Positions 1 through 9,637 of a stretch of 64,000 bases of DNA are shown here, in pieces. Under the pieces are notes generated by a model. The model saw only the letters and a list, made by a program, of their open reading frames with translations. It was not told the origin of the DNA and did not search any database. The position numbers were made by a program, and so were the translations under genes. The stretch's first letter is position 1. Each line of letters starts with the position of its first letter. Source of the stretch: Spiribacter halobius (GTDB lineage: Bacteria; Pseudomonadota; Gammaproteobacteria; Nitrococcales; Nitrococcaceae); contig NZ_CP086615.1 in the NCBI RefSeq assembly GCF_020883455.1, forward strand, positions 1,736,001 to 1,800,000. Direction: 5' to 3'.

Positions 1-123
1 CGTATGGGCGCGGCGGGAGGCACCCACGGCGGCCTCGCGCCCGGCACGGCGGCTGCAGCGACCCCTGCGTCGCGGGCTCCTGCCCCCGGGACAGCGGAAG
101 GTCGTTGCTCATCAGGTGTCGAT

Positions 124-152
124 TTGCCGGTGACGGTCTGACACGGTAAAAA
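124..152 (+). promoter_or_regulatory. possible sigma70 promoter of mntR
   Basis: TTGCCG (124-129) and TAAAAA (147-152) are separated by 17 bp, about 35 bp before the mntR start. Both boxes are only partial matches to consensus, so this is a weak candidate. The interrupted dyad GGAC-N7-GTCC just downstream (154-168) could be an operator. Bases 1-123 show no gene I can support. Confidence 0.25.
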
Positions 153-187
153 AGGACTCAAACGGTCCACATTGTTAGGAAATCGCT

Positions 188-658
188 ATGACGGCACGGG
201 CACGGGCGGACGTAATGCTCGACCCTCAGGTGCAGGCACGGCATCACGAGCGGGTGCGCGAGGCGCACCAGACCGAGCTGGTGGAGGACTACGTCGAGCT
301 CATCGCCGACCTGATCGACGCCAAGGGCGAGGCGCGGGCCGTGGAGCTCGCCCAGCGCCTCGGGGTGCGCCAGGCCACGGTGGGCAAGATGGTGGCACGC
401 CTGCGCGAGATGGATCTGGTGCAGAGCGAGCCCTATCGGGCGATCTTCCTTACCCCGCGCGGCCGGCGCATGGCCGAGGCCTCGCGCCAACGGCACGCGA
501 CGGTGCTGCGCTTTCTGCGGGCCGCGGGGGTGTCCGAGGCGACGGCGATGACCGACGCCGAGGGCGTCGAGCACCACGTCAGCGACGAGACGCTGGCGGC
601 GCTGGAGCGTCTGGCCGGCTGGCTGGAGGCGGGGCGGGATGCGTCCCGGTCCGGATAG
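188..658 (+). CDS. mntR: manganese-responsive transcriptional regulator MntR
   Basis: 156 aa, close in length to E. coli MntR (155 aa), a DtxR-family repressor of manganese uptake that also activates efflux. The N-terminal winged helix holds the characteristic run REAHQTELVEDYVELIADL (residues about 24-42). The dimerisation/metal-binding half holds RRMAEASRQRHATVLRFL and DAEGVEHHVSDETL, matching the E. coli signatures ESRERHQ and DAEGMEHHVSEETL. The conserved Glu/His pattern (EGVEHH) fits Mn2+ sites. It is followed by about 330 bp of non-coding DNA, so it appears monocistronic. No mntH or mntP is next to it in the window. Family assignment is confident. Direct targets cannot be seen here. Confidence 0.93.
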   Translation: MTARARADVMLDPQVQARHHERVREAHQTELVEDYVELIADLIDAKGEARAVELAQRLGVRQATVGKMVARLREMDLVQSEPYRAIFLTPRGRRMAEASRQRHATVLRFLRAAGVSEATAMTDAEGVEHHVSDETLAALERLAGWLEAGRDASRSG

Positions 659-791
659 TGCAACGGATGGCGAGGCGGGCGCGCGGGCGTGCTCGGCACG
701 ACGTCGAGCACTCGGTCAGGGCCCAGGGCACGGTTGCCCGCCGGATCCGCGGCCGCAGTCCCGAACCGGAGCGCTTTCCGGGCTGAAGCCA

Positions 792-819
792 TTGATCGGC
801 GGTGTGGATTGTGTACACT
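792..819 (+). promoter_or_regulatory. sigma70-type promoter for the rimP-nusA-infB leader
   Basis: TTGATC (792-797), 16 bp spacer, TACACT (814-819). Predicted transcription would start near 826 and meet the first terminator at 881, giving an RNA of about 80 nt if terminated there. Confidence 0.45.
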
Positions 820-880
820 GTGCGGCTGCAAGGCGGCGTTGGCCCGATTGGGTTGACCGCCCGGCACAGGCATCTTCGGG

Positions 881-903
881 AAGGCCGCTTGCGGCCTTTT
901 TTT
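881..903 (+). terminator. intrinsic terminator 1 in the rimP leader
   Basis: The stem AAGGCCGC/GCGGCCTT has a 2-base TT apex and a T-tract running to 903. It lies upstream of the operon's first gene rather than after a gene, so it probably acts as an attenuator. Confidence 0.75.
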
Positions 904-940
904 GTAGCTGGCGCCCCGGTGGCGCAGGCGGGTTTCGAGG

Positions 941-963
941 AATGGGCCGAGGGCCCATTTTTT
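941..963 (+). terminator. intrinsic terminator 2 in the rimP leader
   Basis: The stem AATGGGCC/GGCCCATT has loop GAG and a T-tract ending at 963, only 28 bp before the rimP ATG. Two consecutive terminators before nusA suggest regulated read-through, because NusA itself influences termination. Confidence 0.75.
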
Positions 964-991
964 GTTCCGGCACGGGCCGGATGCGGAGCGG

Positions 992-1444
992 ATGACGGCA
1001 GTCGACAGTCTCACGGGGTTGCTGGAGCCGGTGGTCGAGGGGCTCGGCTACGAGCTGGTCGGCGTGGAATACCACCCGAGCGGCCGACAGGGGCTCCTGC
1101 GGGTGTACATCGATCACCCCGAGGGCATCGGCGTCGACGACTGCGCGCGGGTGAGCCACCAGGTCAGCGGTGTGCTCGACGTCGAGGACCCGCTGCCCGG
1201 CGAGTATCTGCTCGAGGTCTCCTCGCCCGGTCTCGACCGGCCGGTGTTCAAGCCTGCGGATTTCCAGCGTTTTGCCGGCGAACGAGTGCGCCTGCGGCTG
1301 CGCGGGCTGGTGGACGGCCGGCGCAAGTATCGCGGGCGATTGCTCGGGCTGCGCGGCGAGAGCGTGGTGATCGAGGAGTCCGGCGGGGAGGTGGCCGTGC
1401 CGCTTGCCGAGATCGATCGGGCCAATCTGGAGCTGGAGCCCTGA
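992..1444 (+). CDS. rimP: ribosome maturation factor RimP
   Basis: 150 aa, the usual size for RimP, a cytoplasmic factor for 30S subunit maturation. Recognisable pieces are the N-terminal [49 protein letters not shown] in the middle (the SPGLDRP motif is diagnostic) and an SH3-like C-terminal domain. I chose ATG 992 over an in-frame TTG at 962 because 962 lies inside the second leader terminator and 992 has GGAG just upstream. It is the first gene of the rimP-nusA-infB-rbfA-truB block, 43 bp before nusA. Expression is probably governed by the tandem terminators upstream. Confidence 0.95.
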   Translation: MTAVDSLTGLLEPVVEGLGYELVGVEYHPSGRQGLLRVYIDHPEGIGVDDCARVSHQVSGVLDVEDPLPGEYLLEVSSPGLDRPVFKPADFQRFAGERVRLRLRGLVDGRRKYRGRLLGLRGESVVIEESGGEVAVPLAEIDRANLELEP

Positions 1445-1487
1445 GCGCGGGCGCGCATGGGCTGTGGCGAGCGGGAGACGGAAGACG

Positions 1488-2996
1488 ATGAGCAAAGAGA
1501 TCCTGCTGGTGGTGGATGCCATCGCCAACGAGAAGGGCGTGGATCAGGAAGTGATCTTCGAGGCCATCGAGGCGGCGCTCGCCTCGGCGACCCGCAAGCG
1601 TCACCCCGAGGAGATCGACGCCCGCGTGGCGGTGGACCGGAACACCGGAGAGTACGAGACCTTCCGCCGCTGGCTGGTGGTGGACGACGAGGAAGAGATC
1701 GAGGAGCCGCAGGCGCAGCTGACGCTCTCCGAGGCACGCCAGCGCGACCCGAACGCCCAGCCCGGCGACTACGTCGAGGAGCCGATGGAGTCGGTGGAGT
1801 TCGGCCGCATCGCCGCGCAGACGGCCAAGCAGGTGATCGTGCAGAAGGTGCGCGAGGCCGAGCGGGCCAAGGTCGTCGAGGCCTACCAGGAGCGCGAGGG
1901 CGAGCTGATCACGGGCATCGTCAAGCGCGCCGAGCGCGGCAACGTGTTCCTGGATCTTGGTGGCAACGCCGAGGCCTTCATCCCGCGGGAGGAGATGATC
2001 CCGCGCGAGGCGGTGCGCCCCGGGGACCGGCTGCGCGCCTGGCTGCGCGAGGTGCGCGCCGAGGCCCGCGGGCCGCAGCTGTTCGCGAGCCGCTCCGCGC
2101 CCGAGTTCCTGATCGAGCTGTTCAAGCTCGAGGTGCCGGAGATCGGCCAGGAGCTGCTGGACCTCAAGGGCGCCGCGCGGGATCCCGGGCTGCGGGCGAA
2201 GATCGCCGTGCAGGCCCTGGATACGCGCATCGACCCGGTGGGTGCCTGTGTCGGCATGCGCGGCTCGCGGGTGCAGGCGGTCTCCAACGAGCTCTCCGGT
2301 GAGCGCATCGACATCATCCTCTGGGACGAGAATCCGGCGCAGTTCGTCATCAACGCCATGGCGCCGGCGGAGGTCGAGTCCATCGTCGTTGACGAGGACC
2401 GGCACAGCATGGACATCGCCGTGGCCGAGGAGCAGCTCTCCCAGGCCATTGGCCGGGGCGGGCAGAACGTCCGCCTCGCCAGCGAGCTCACCGGCTGGGA
2501 GCTCAACGTCATGACCGCCGAGGAGGCGGAGGCGAAGAGCGAGCAGGAGGCGGCTGAGCTGGTGCAGATGTTCATGGACGAGCTCGACGCCGACGAGGAC
2601 GTCGCCGCCCTGCTGGTGGAAGAGGGCTTCTCGAGCCTGGAGGAGGTGGCCTATGTGCCGGCCTCCGAGCTTCTCGCCATCGAGGGGTTCGAGCACGAGA
2701 TGGTCGAGGCGCTGCGCGCCCGTGCCCGGGATGTTCTCCTCACCCGGGAGATCGCGGCCGAGGAGGCCGGGGGCGGGAGCCAGGAGCCCGCGGACGATCT
2801 GCTCTCGATGGAGGGCATGGACGAGACGCTGGCCCGCAAGCTGGCAGCCCAGGGCGTGGTCACCATGGAGGACCTCGCCGAGCAGTCGGTGGACGACCTC
2901 ACGGATATCGACGGTCTGGACCCGGAGCGCGCGGCCGCGCTGATCATGAAGGCCCGCGAGCCCTGGTTCGCCGACCAGGAGGACGGCCCGGCCTGA
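1488..2996 (+). CDS. nusA: transcription termination/antitermination factor NusA
   Basis: 502 aa (E. coli 495). It binds RNA polymerase and nascent RNA and modulates pausing, termination and antitermination. The N-terminal RNAP-binding domain opens [16 protein letters not shown]. An S1 domain lies at about 135-200 ([20 protein letters not shown]). KH1 and KH2 follow at about 200-345 ([19 protein letters not shown], then [17 protein letters not shown]). Two acidic repeats occupy about 360-490, as in gammaproteobacterial NusA. ATG 1488 was chosen because it starts the conserved N-terminus; an upstream in-frame extension would overlap rimP. Its place between rimP and infB is the universal order. 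Confidence 0.98.
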   Translation: MSKEILLVVDAIANEKGVDQEVIFEAIEAALASATRKRHPEEIDARVAVDRNTGEYETFRRWLVVDDEEEIEEPQAQLTLSEARQRDPNAQPGDYVEEPMESVEFGRIAAQTAKQVIVQKVREAERAKVVEAYQEREGELITGIVKRAERGNVFLDLGGNAEAFIPREEMIPREAVRPGDRLRAWLREVRAEARGPQLFASRSAPEFLIELFKLEVPEIGQELLDLKGAARDPGLRAKIAVQALDTRIDPVGACVGMRGSRVQAVSNELSGERIDIILWDENPAQFVINAMAPAEVESIVVDEDRHSMDIAVAEEQLSQAIGRGGQNVRLASELTGWELNVMTAEEAEAKSEQEAAELVQMFMDELDADEDVAALLVEEGFSSLEEVAYVPASELLAIEGFEHEMVEALRARARDVLLTREIAAEEAGGGSQEPADDLLSMEGMDETLARKLAAQGVVTMEDLAEQSVDDLTDIDGLDPERAAALIMKAREPWFADQEDGPA

Positions 2997-3073
2997 GCCG
3001 CGCCCGGAGCGCGGACAGCCGTGGGCGTGTCCTCTGAGGGCCGCCCGCCACGACGGGGACGGAGGTTAAGCAT

Positions 3074-5701
3074 ATGTCGCAGACGACAGTCAGAGAATTC
3101 GCCGAGGCGGTGGGCATCCCGGTGGAGCGCCTGCTGGGCCAGCTCAACGAGGCCGGCCTGGAAGGCCGCGAGCCCGATTCGGCCATGTCCGACGAGGACA
3201 AGTCCGCCCTGCTGGGTCATCTGCGCAAGACGCACGGGCGCAAGGACGAGGAGGCCGAAGGCGGCCCCAAGCAGATCACCCTGAAGCGCAAGAGCCACAG
3301 CCAGATCCGGCTGCCCTCCTCGGGCGCCGAGCGGCGTGGTGCGCGCGGCGCACGCACCGGTGGGCGCACGGTCAATGTCGAGGTGCGCAAGAAGCGCACC
3401 TACGTCAAGCGCAGCGTGGTGGAGGCCGAGGCCCAGGAGCAGGACGCGCAGATCCTGCAGACCGCGCTGCAGGAGGACCTCGAGGCCGCCGAGGCGCGGC
3501 GCGAGGCGGAGGCGCAGGAGGCCGCGCGGCGCGAGGCCGAGGCGGCGGAGGCTGCTGCCCGCGAGGCCGAGGCCGCCAAGGCCGAGGCCGCGAAGGGCGC
3601 CGAGGCCGCCGCTGCGACGGATACGCCGGCCGAGCCCGGCGCCGAGCCGGCCGAGGCCCAGAGCGTTGCCGATCTCGAGGCGGAGCAGCAGAAGTCCGAC
3701 TCCGAGGCGGCGCGCAAGAAGGAGATCGAGGACGAGAAGGAGCGCAAGCGCCTGGAGGCCGAGGCGAAGCGCGAGCGCGAGGCCGAAGAGCGCGCGGCGC
3801 GCAAGGCCGCCCGCGGCAAGGGCAAGGCCCGGAAGAAGGCCGAGACGCGACCCTCCGGTCGCGGTGGCCGCGGCGCGCGGCGCCCGGCGGCAGGCTCCGC
3901 CAGCGAGGCCCTGCAGCAGGGCTTCGAGAAGCCCACGGCGCCGGTGGTGCGTGAGGTCCAGGTGCCGGAGTCGATCACCGTGGGCGATCTCGCCCAGCGC
4001 ATGAGCGTGAAGGCCGCGGACCTGATCAAGGAGATGATGAAGCAGGGCGTGATGGCCACCATCAACCAGCCCATCGACCAGGACACTGCCGTCCTGCTGG
4101 TGGAGGAGATGGGCCACAAGCCGCGCATCGTGCGCGAGGATGCCATCGAGGAGACCGTGCTCAGTCAGGCCGCAGAGCCGGAGGGCGAGCAGGTGCCGCG
4201 TGCCCCCGTGATCACCATCATGGGCCATGTCGACCACGGCAAGACCTCGCTGCTGGACTACGTGCGCCGCTCCAAGGTGGCGGCCGGCGAGGCCGGCGGC
4301 ATCACCCAGCACATCGGTGCCTACCGTGTGCCGACCGACCGCGGCGAGCTGACCTTCCTGGACACCCCGGGCCACGAGGCCTTCACGGCCATGCGCGCCC
4401 GTGGCGCCCAGGTCACGGACGTGGTCATCCTCGTGGTGGCGGCGGACGACGGCGTCATGCCGCAGACCGAGGAGGCGGTGAAGCACGCCAAGGCCGCCGG
4501 GGTGCCCATCGTGGTCGCCGTGAACAAGATCGACCGCGAGGATGCCGACCCGGACCGGGTGAAGAACGAGCTCGCCCAGCGCGAGGTGATCCCGGAGGAC
4601 TGGGGTGGTGACACCCAGTTCATCAACGTTTCCGCCATTACCGGCGAGGGCATCGAGGATCTGCTCGAGGCGGTGGCGCTGCAGGCGGAGCTGCTGGAGC
4701 TCAAGGCCGTGCGCGACTGCCCGGCCTCCGGCATCGTCATCGAGTCGAGCCTGGATCGCGGGCGCGGCCCGGTGGCCACGGTGCTGGTGCAGAACGGCGT
4801 CCTGCGGCAGGGCGACACCATCATCTCCGGCACCGAGTTCGGCCGCGTGCGCGCGCTCCTCGACGAGAAGGGCGAGCGGGTGAAGGAGGCCGGGCCGTCG
4901 ACGCCGGTGGTGGTGCTCGGCCTCTCCGGCCTGCCCGAGGCGGGCGACGAAGTGCTGGTGGTCGAGGACGAGAAGAAGGCCCGCGAGGTGGCCGACTATC
5001 GCCGCGAGAAGGGCCGCGAGAAGCGCCTGCAGGCGCAGAAGGCGGCGAAGATGGACGAGCTCTTCTCGCAGATGCAGGACCAGGAGGTGAAGACCGTCAA
5101 CCTCGTGGTGAAGGGCGACGTGCAGGGCTCGGTTGAGGCGCTCACGCAGTCGCTGACCAACCTCTCCACCGACGAGGTCCGGATCAAGGCGGTGGCGAGC
5201 GGCGTCGGCGCCATCAACGAGTCGGACGTCAACCTGGCGCTGGCCTCCGAGGCCCTGCTGATCGGCTTCAACGTCCGTGCCGATGCCAAGGCCCGGCGCC
5301 TCGCGCAGGAGAACGGCGTCGACCTGCACTACTACAGCATCATCTACGACGCCATCGACCAGCTGCGCAACGCCATCAGCGGCATGCTCGAGCCGGAGAC
5401 CCGGGAGCAGATCATCGGCCTTGCCGAGGTCCGGGATGTGTTCCGCTCCTCCAAGCTCGGCCAGATCGCCGGCTGCCTGGTGGTGGACGGCGTCGTGCGC
5501 CGGCGCAACCCGATCCGTGTGCTGCGCGACAACGTGGTCATCTTCGAGGGCGAGCTGGAGTCGCTGCGCCGCTTCAAGGACGACGTCAACGAGGTGCGCT
5601 CGGGCACCGAATGCGGCATCGGCGTCAAGAACTACAATGATGTCAGGGCCGGCGATCAGATCGAGTGCTACGAGCGCGTGACCATCGAGCGGACTCTGTA
5701 A
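3074..5701 (+). CDS. infB: translation initiation factor IF-2
   Basis: 875 aa GTPase that places initiator tRNA on the 30S subunit. There is an IF2_N domain at the N-terminus ([19 protein letters not shown]). A long charged Ala/Glu/Arg-rich linker with predicted coiled coil follows at about 110-280, then a second IF2_N at about 300-350. The G domain carries GHVDHGKT (384-391), DTPGHE (from 430) and NKID (from 484), followed by domains II, III and IV. A strong GGAGG precedes ATG 3074. The linker is unusually Ala/Glu-rich, which fits the high GC. The stop codon overlaps the rbfA start by one base (TAATG), so the two are probably translationally coupled. Confidence 0.98.
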   Translation: MSQTTVREFAEAVGIPVERLLGQLNEAGLEGREPDSAMSDEDKSALLGHLRKTHGRKDEEAEGGPKQITLKRKSHSQIRLPSSGAERRGARGARTGGRTVNVEVRKKRTYVKRSVVEAEAQEQDAQILQTALQEDLEAAEARREAEAQEAARREAEAAEAAAREAEAAKAEAAKGAEAAAATDTPAEPGAEPAEAQSVADLEAEQQKSDSEAARKKEIEDEKERKRLEAEAKREREAEERAARKAARGKGKARKKAETRPSGRGGRGARRPAAGSASEALQQGFEKPTAPVVREVQVPESITVGDLAQRMSVKAADLIKEMMKQGVMATINQPIDQDTAVLLVEEMGHKPRIVREDAIEETVLSQAAEPEGEQVPRAPVITIMGHVDHGKTSLLDYVRRSKVAAGEAGGITQHIGAYRVPTDRGELTFLDTPGHEAFTAMRARGAQVTDVVILVVAADDGVMPQTEEAVKHAKAAGVPIVVAVNKIDREDADPDRVKNELAQREVIPEDWGGDTQFINVSAITGEGIEDLLEAVALQAELLELKAVRDCPASGIVIESSLDRGRGPVATVLVQNGVLRQGDTIISGTEFGRVRALLDEKGERVKEAGPSTPVVVLGLSGLPEAGDEVLVVEDEKKAREVADYRREKGREKRLQAQKAAKMDELFSQMQDQEVKTVNLVVKGDVQGSVEALTQSLTNLSTDEVRIKAVASGVGAINESDVNLALASEALLIGFNVRADAKARRLAQENGVDLHYYSIIYDAIDQLRNAISGMLEPETREQIIGLAEVRDVFRSSKLGQIAGCLVVDGVVRRRNPIRVLRDNVVIFEGELESLRRFKDDVNEVRSGTECGIGVKNYNDVRAGDQIECYERVTIERTL

Positions 5702-6075
5702 TGCCGAAGGACTTCCCGCGTACCCGCCGGGTGGCCGATCAGGTCCAGCGCGAGCTGGCCGGCCTGATCCGGGACGAGGTCCGCGACCCGCGGGTGGGGT
5801 CGGTGACCGTCTCCGAGGTGCAGGTGAGCCGCGATCTCGCCTACGCCGACGTGCACGTCACCGGCCTCGGCATGGATGCGGAGGCCTCCCGCGAGATGAC
5901 GGCCGCCCTCAACCATGCCGCGGGCTTTCTGCGCAGCCAGCTGGCACGCCGTCTGCGGCTGCGTACGGTGCCGGCGCTGCGCTTCCGGCATGACGAGGCC
6001 TTCGACCGGGGCGCCCGCCTCTCGCGGCTGATCGACGACGCGGTGGCAGACGACGCCAGCCGCCGCGACGACTGA
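5701..6075 (+). CDS. rbfA: 30S ribosome-binding factor RbfA
   Basis: 124 aa KH-fold assembly factor for the 5' region of 16S rRNA in the small subunit. Diagnostic stretches are RRVADQVQRELAGLIRDEVRDPR near the N-terminus and the C-terminal LRTVPALRFRHDEAFDRG. It starts on the A of the infB stop codon and ends 14 bp before truB, within the same operon. Length and order are typical. The C-terminal tail after the KH core is short. Confidence 0.96.
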   Translation: MPKDFPRTRRVADQVQRELAGLIRDEVRDPRVGSVTVSEVQVSRDLAYADVHVTGLGMDAEASREMTAALNHAAGFLRSQLARRLRLRTVPALRFRHDEAFDRGARLSRLIDDAVADDASRRDD

Positions 6076-6089
6076 TCGGGAGGGCGCTG

Positions 6090-7001
6090 ATGCCGCGCAA
6101 GGGCCGCCCGGTCAGCGGCATTCTCCTGCTTGACAAACCCGCCGGCGAGACCTCCAACCGCGCCCTGCAGCGGGTGCGCCGGCTGCTGCAGGCGCGCAAG
6201 GCCGGGCATACCGGCAGCCTGGACCCGCTCGCCACCGGCCTGCTGCCGCTCTGTTTCGGCGAGGCCACCAAGGTCAGCGGCTGCCTGCTGGACGCCTCGA
6301 AGCGCTACGAGGTCACCGCGCGCTTCGGCGTGACCACCGACACCGCCGACGCCGAAGGCGAGACGCTGGAGCGCCGGCCGGTGCCGGCCCTGGACCGGCC
6401 AGGAGTGGAGGCGGCGCTGGCCGGCCTGCGCGGCGAGCAGGACCAGGTGCCGCCCATGTACTCGGCGGTAAAGCATCAGGGCCGCCGCCTCTACGAACTG
6501 GCCCGCTCCGGGGTGGAGGTGCCGCGGGCCGCCCGCCGGATCACCGTGCATGCCCTGGAGCTGGCCTGGCTCGCGGGCGAGGAGGCGGGCCTGCGTGTGC
6601 ACTGCTCCAAGGGCACCTATGTGCGCACGCTGGTGGCGGATCTCGGCGAGGCGCTCGGCTGCGGCGCGCACGTCACCGCGCTGCGGCGCACGGCGCTCGG
6701 CCCTTTCGAGGCCCCCGGCATGGTGACCCTGGAGACGCTGGAGCAGCGTGCCGCGGATGGTCCGGCGGCGCTGGACGAGCTGCTGCTGCCGCCGGATACG
6801 GCCATCGCCGACTGGCCGGCGGTGGTGCTCGGCCCCGAGACCGCGCCGTATCTGCGCCAGGGCCAGGCGGTCTGGATTCCGCGGGCGCCGGCGCCCGGCG
6901 CGGTGCGGCTGTACGGGCCGGAGGGGTTCCTCGGCATGGGCTTGGTGCTGGATGACGGCAGGGTGGCACCGCGGCGCCTGCTCGCGGTCCCCGAAGGCTG
7001 A
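6090..7001 (+). CDS. truB: tRNA pseudouridine-55 synthase TruB
   Basis: 303 aa enzyme that makes pseudouridine 55 in the T-loop of most tRNAs. The start [20 protein letters not shown] is typical. The catalytic motif [15 protein letters not shown] places the nucleophile at D45. Also present are the family motifs [10 protein letters not shown] and the GTYVRTL segment, and a C-terminal PUA-like domain (YLRQGQAVW). Spacing of 14 bp from rbfA supports one operon. The following gene rpsO has its own leader hairpin and probable promoter. Confidence 0.97.
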   Translation: MPRKGRPVSGILLLDKPAGETSNRALQRVRRLLQARKAGHTGSLDPLATGLLPLCFGEATKVSGCLLDASKRYEVTARFGVTTDTADAEGETLERRPVPALDRPGVEAALAGLRGEQDQVPPMYSAVKHQGRRLYELARSGVEVPRAARRITVHALELAWLAGEEAGLRVHCSKGTYVRTLVADLGEALGCGAHVTALRRTALGPFEAPGMVTLETLEQRAADGPAALDELLLPPDTAIADWPAVVLGPETAPYLRQGQAVWIPRAPAPGAVRLYGPEGFLGMGLVLDDGRVAPRRLLAVPEG

Positions 7002-7006
7002 GCGCA

Positions 7007-7044
7007 GCCACCGGGGGGGCTTTCGCTTGTTCCCCCTCGGTGGC
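7007..7044 (+). promoter_or_regulatory. hairpin in the truB-rpsO gap (rpsO leader or processing site)
   Basis: Arms 7007-7019 and 7032-7044 pair GCCACCG next to G-rich against C-rich next to CGGTGGC, with a 12-base loop. There is no T-tract after it, so it is not a standard terminator. It could slow or process read-through RNA from truB. Confidence 0.5.
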
Positions 7045-7055
7045 ACCGATAGAAT
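7027..7055 (+). promoter_or_regulatory. possible sigma70 promoter of rpsO-pnp
   Basis: TTGTTC (7027-7032), 17 bp spacer, TAGAAT (7050-7055; 5 of 6 to consensus). The predicted start near 7062 gives a short rpsO leader. That leader contains a direct repeat GAATACCG (7052-7059 and 7069-7076) just before the ribosome binding site. Confidence 0.4.
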
Positions 7056-7095
7056 ACCGAATTCGCTGGAATACCGGATTACTCAGGAGCTTTCG

Positions 7096-7365
7096 ATGTC
7101 TCTCACGGCTGAACAGAAGCAGGAGATCGTCCGTGACTACGGGCGTTCCGAGGGCGATACGGGGTCGCCCGAGGTGCAGATCGCGCTGCTGACTGCGCGC
7201 ATCCAGCACCTCACCGAGCACTTCGCCACGCACAAGCAGGATCATCACTCCCGCCGCGGGCTGCTGAAGCTCGTCAACCAGCGTCGGCAGATGCTCGACT
7301 ATCTGCGGCGCAAGAGCCGGGATCGCTACCAGAGCGTCATCGAGCGCCTCGGCCTGCGCAAGTAG
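7096..7365 (+). CDS. rpsO: 30S ribosomal protein S15
   Basis: 89 aa, the standard S15 length. S15 binds 16S rRNA helix 22 early in 30S assembly. The sequence runs from [16 protein letters not shown] through [13 protein letters not shown] to [21 protein letters not shown], with the conserved DTGS and HH...RG residues that contact rRNA. CAGGAG lies seven bases before ATG 7096. It is followed after 33 bp by pnp, the usual rpsO-pnp pair. S15 often represses its own mRNA through the leader; the hairpin and direct repeat upstream are candidate elements for that. Confidence 0.98.
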   Translation: MSLTAEQKQEIVRDYGRSEGDTGSPEVQIALLTARIQHLTEHFATHKQDHHSRRGLLKLVNQRRQMLDYLRRKSRDRYQSVIERLGLRK

Positions 7366-7398
7366 GCGAACTTTCCACGACCGCAGGGTGTAACCGTA

Positions 7399-9510
7399 GT
7401 GACTCCGACCGCCGTCAAGAAGTCTTTCCAGTTCGGCGAGCAGACCGTGACCCTGGAGACCGGGCGTATCGCCCGCCAGGCCAGCGGCGCCGTACTGGTG
7501 AACATGTCCGATACCGTGGTGCTGGTCACGGTGGTAGGGAAGAAGGAGCAGGTAGAGGGCCGCAGCTTCCTGCCCCTGACCGTCAACTATCAGGAGCGCA
7601 CCTACGCCGCGGGCAAGATTCCCGGTGGCTTCTTCAAGCGTGAGGGTCGCCCCTCGGAGAAGGAGACCCTGGTCTCCCGGCTTATCGACCGGCCCATCCG
7701 GCCGCTTTTCCCGGAGGGCTTCTCCAACGAGGTGCAGGTGATCGCCACGGTGATCTCCATGAACCCCGAGGTCGACGCCGACATCCCCGCGCTCATCGGT
7801 ACCTCGGCGGCCCTGGCCGTCTCCGGTATTCCCTTCGAGGGCCCGATTGGCGCGGCGCGGGTGGGCTACAGCGACGGCCAGTTCCTGCTCAACCCGACCT
7901 TCACCCAGCTGGAGAGCTCCGAGCTGGATCTGGTGGTCGCCGGTACCGAGCAGGCGGTGCTGATGGTGGAGTCCGAGGCACACCGCCTGCCCGAGCAGAC
8001 CATGCTCGACGCGGTGCTCTACGGCCACGAGCAGATGCAGTCGGCGATCGCCGCCATCAACGAGCTCGCCGCGGAGGCCGGCAAGCCGCGCTGGGACTGG
8101 CAGCCGCCGGCGAAGGACGAGAGCCTCGCCGAGCGCGTGCGCAGCGTCGCCGAGCAGTCCCTGACCGAGGCGTACGCCATCACCGAGAAGCAGGCCCGCC
8201 AGGAGGCCATCGGCGCCGTTCGTGAGCGGGTGGTGGAAGAGCTCGTCGCCACCGACGAGAAGCCCGACGGGTATTCTCCCGATCAGGTCTCCGCCGCGTT
8301 CAAGGATCTCGAGAAGCGCATCGTCCGTGGCCGCATCATCCGCGGCGAGCCCCGGATCGACGGTCGTGACACCCGCACCGTGCGCGCCATCGACATCGAG
8401 GTGGGCTCCCTGCCACGCACCCACGGCTCGGCCATCTTCACCCGCGGCGAGACCCAGGCCGTGGTGGTGACTACCCTTGGCACCGGCCGCGACGCGCAGA
8501 TCATCGATGCCATCGAGGGCGAGCGGCGCGAGCCGTTCATGCTGCACTACAACTTCCCGCCGTACTGCGTCGGTGAGACCGGCTTCATGGGCACGCCCAA
8601 GCGCCGCGAGATCGGCCACGGCAAGCTCGCCAAGCGCGGCATCCAGGCCGTGATGCCGACGCCGGAGGACTGCCCCTACGTCATCCGCGTGGTCTCCGAG
8701 ATTACCGAGTCCAACGGCTCCAGCTCCATGGCCACGGTCTGCGGCACCAGCCTCTCGCTGATGGACGCCGGCGTGCCCATCGCCGCGCCGGTGGCGGGTA
8801 TCGCCATGGGCCTGATCAAGGAAGGCGACGACTTCGCCGTGCTCACCGACATCCTCGGCGACGAGGACCACCTCGGCGACATGGACTTCAAGGTGGCTGG
8901 CACCGAGCAGGGCGTCACCGCCCTGCAGATGGACATCAAGATCAACGGCATCACCCGCGAGATCATGGAGCGGGCGCTGGAGCAGGCCCGGGAAGGGCGG
9001 CTGCACATCCTCGGCAAGATGAACGAGGTGATCGGCGAGGCCCGCGCGGAGATGTCCGCCTACGCGCCGCGGCTGATCACCATGAAGATCGACCCGGAGA
9101 AGATCCGCGACGTCATCGGCAAGGGCGGCGCCACCATCCGCCAGCTCACCGAGGAGACCGGCACCACCATCGACATCACCGACGATGGCACGGTGACCAT
9201 CGGCTCCGTGGACAAGGCCGCCGGCGAGGAGGCGCGCCGGCGCATCGAGCTGCTCACCGCCGACGTCGAGGTGGGCCAGATCTACGAGGGCAAGGTCATC
9301 AAGCTGATGGACTTCGGCGCCTTCGTGAACATCCTCCCCGGCCGCGACGGGCTCGTGCACATCTCCCAGATCTCCAACCGTCGCGTGGAGAGCGTCTCCG
9401 ACGAGCTGACCGAAGGCCAGACCGTGCGGGTCAAGGTGCTGGAGGTGGACCGCCAGGGCCGCATCCGCCTCAGCATCAAGGCGATCAACGAGGAGGGCGC
9501 CAGCGCCTGA
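7399..9510 (+). CDS. pnp: polyribonucleotide nucleotidyltransferase (PNPase)
   Basis: 703 aa phosphorolytic 3'-5' exoribonuclease, a degradosome component. There are two RNase PH-like domains (about 1-220 and 320-545), with the active-site region [13 protein letters not shown] and [16 protein letters not shown] in the second. A KH domain (about 553-615, [18 protein letters not shown]) and a C-terminal S1 domain (about 620-690, [18 protein letters not shown]) follow. The start is GTG 7399. A clear intrinsic terminator follows, closing the whole block. Family and length are as expected. Confidence 0.98.
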   Translation: MTPTAVKKSFQFGEQTVTLETGRIARQASGAVLVNMSDTVVLVTVVGKKEQVEGRSFLPLTVNYQERTYAAGKIPGGFFKREGRPSEKETLVSRLIDRPIRPLFPEGFSNEVQVIATVISMNPEVDADIPALIGTSAALAVSGIPFEGPIGAARVGYSDGQFLLNPTFTQLESSELDLVVAGTEQAVLMVESEAHRLPEQTMLDAVLYGHEQMQSAIAAINELAAEAGKPRWDWQPPAKDESLAERVRSVAEQSLTEAYAITEKQARQEAIGAVRERVVEELVATDEKPDGYSPDQVSAAFKDLEKRIVRGRIIRGEPRIDGRDTRTVRAIDIEVGSLPRTHGSAIFTRGETQAVVVTTLGTGRDAQIIDAIEGERREPFMLHYNFPPYCVGETGFMGTPKRREIGHGKLAKRGIQAVMPTPEDCPYVIRVVSEITESNGSSSMATVCGTSLSLMDAGVPIAAPVAGIAMGLIKEGDDFAVLTDILGDEDHLGDMDFKVAGTEQGVTALQMDIKINGITREIMERALEQAREGRLHILGKMNEVIGEARAEMSAYAPRLITMKIDPEKIRDVIGKGGATIRQLTEETGTTIDITDDGTVTIGSVDKAAGEEARRRIELLTADVEVGQIYEGKVIKLMDFGAFVNILPGRDGLVHISQISNRRVESVSDELTEGQTVRVKVLEVDRQGRIRLSIKAINEEGASA

Positions 9511-9536
9511 CCGGGTGCCGCCAGCCGACGATCGGG

Positions 9537-9560
9537 AAGGGGCCTGCGGGCCCCTTTTTC
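9537..9560 (+). terminator. intrinsic terminator after pnp
   Basis: The stem AAGGGGCC/GGCCCCTT has loop TGCG and a run of T from 9555. Confidence 0.85.
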
Positions 9561-9584
9561 GTCTCTGAGCCGCTTCTGGGATTC

Positions 9585-9630
9585 AACACAAGGAGACCAA
9601 GGTTCACAAAGCCCTTTGCGCCTTTGTGTT
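9585..9630. repeat. imperfect palindromic intergenic element
   Basis: AACACAAGG (9585-9593) faces CCTTTGTGTT (9621-9630), with further imperfect pairing of ACCAAGG against CCCTTTG inside. It lies between the pnp terminator and the convergent SDR gene. It resembles the dispersed 'CACAAAGG'-type intergenic hairpins seen in other proteobacteria. Only one copy is in this window. Confidence 0.5.
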
Positions 9631-9637
9631 CGTTCTT

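Larger units (their letters stand above)
659..991 (+). other. 333-bp leader region ahead of rimP, no gene
   Basis: No coding region or tRNA is visible, although many gammaproteobacteria carry a tRNA just ahead of rimP. The stretch holds a sigma70-like promoter (792-819) and two intrinsic terminators (881-903 and 941-963) before the rimP start. This is the layout of a transcription-attenuated leader. Confidence 0.6.

Noticed and set aside
659-991. tRNA gene expected upstream of rimP
   Set aside because: No cloverleaf or TTCGAATC-type T-loop sequence could be found; only the terminators are present.
2651-5329. 892-codon open frame on the minus strand opposite infB
   Set aside because: It is a shadow of the high-GC infB gene; the translation is low-complexity Leu/Gly/His/Arg with no family features.
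6673-9360. 895-codon minus-strand open frame opposite truB, rpsO and pnp
   Set aside because: It runs across several real genes; antisense composition only.
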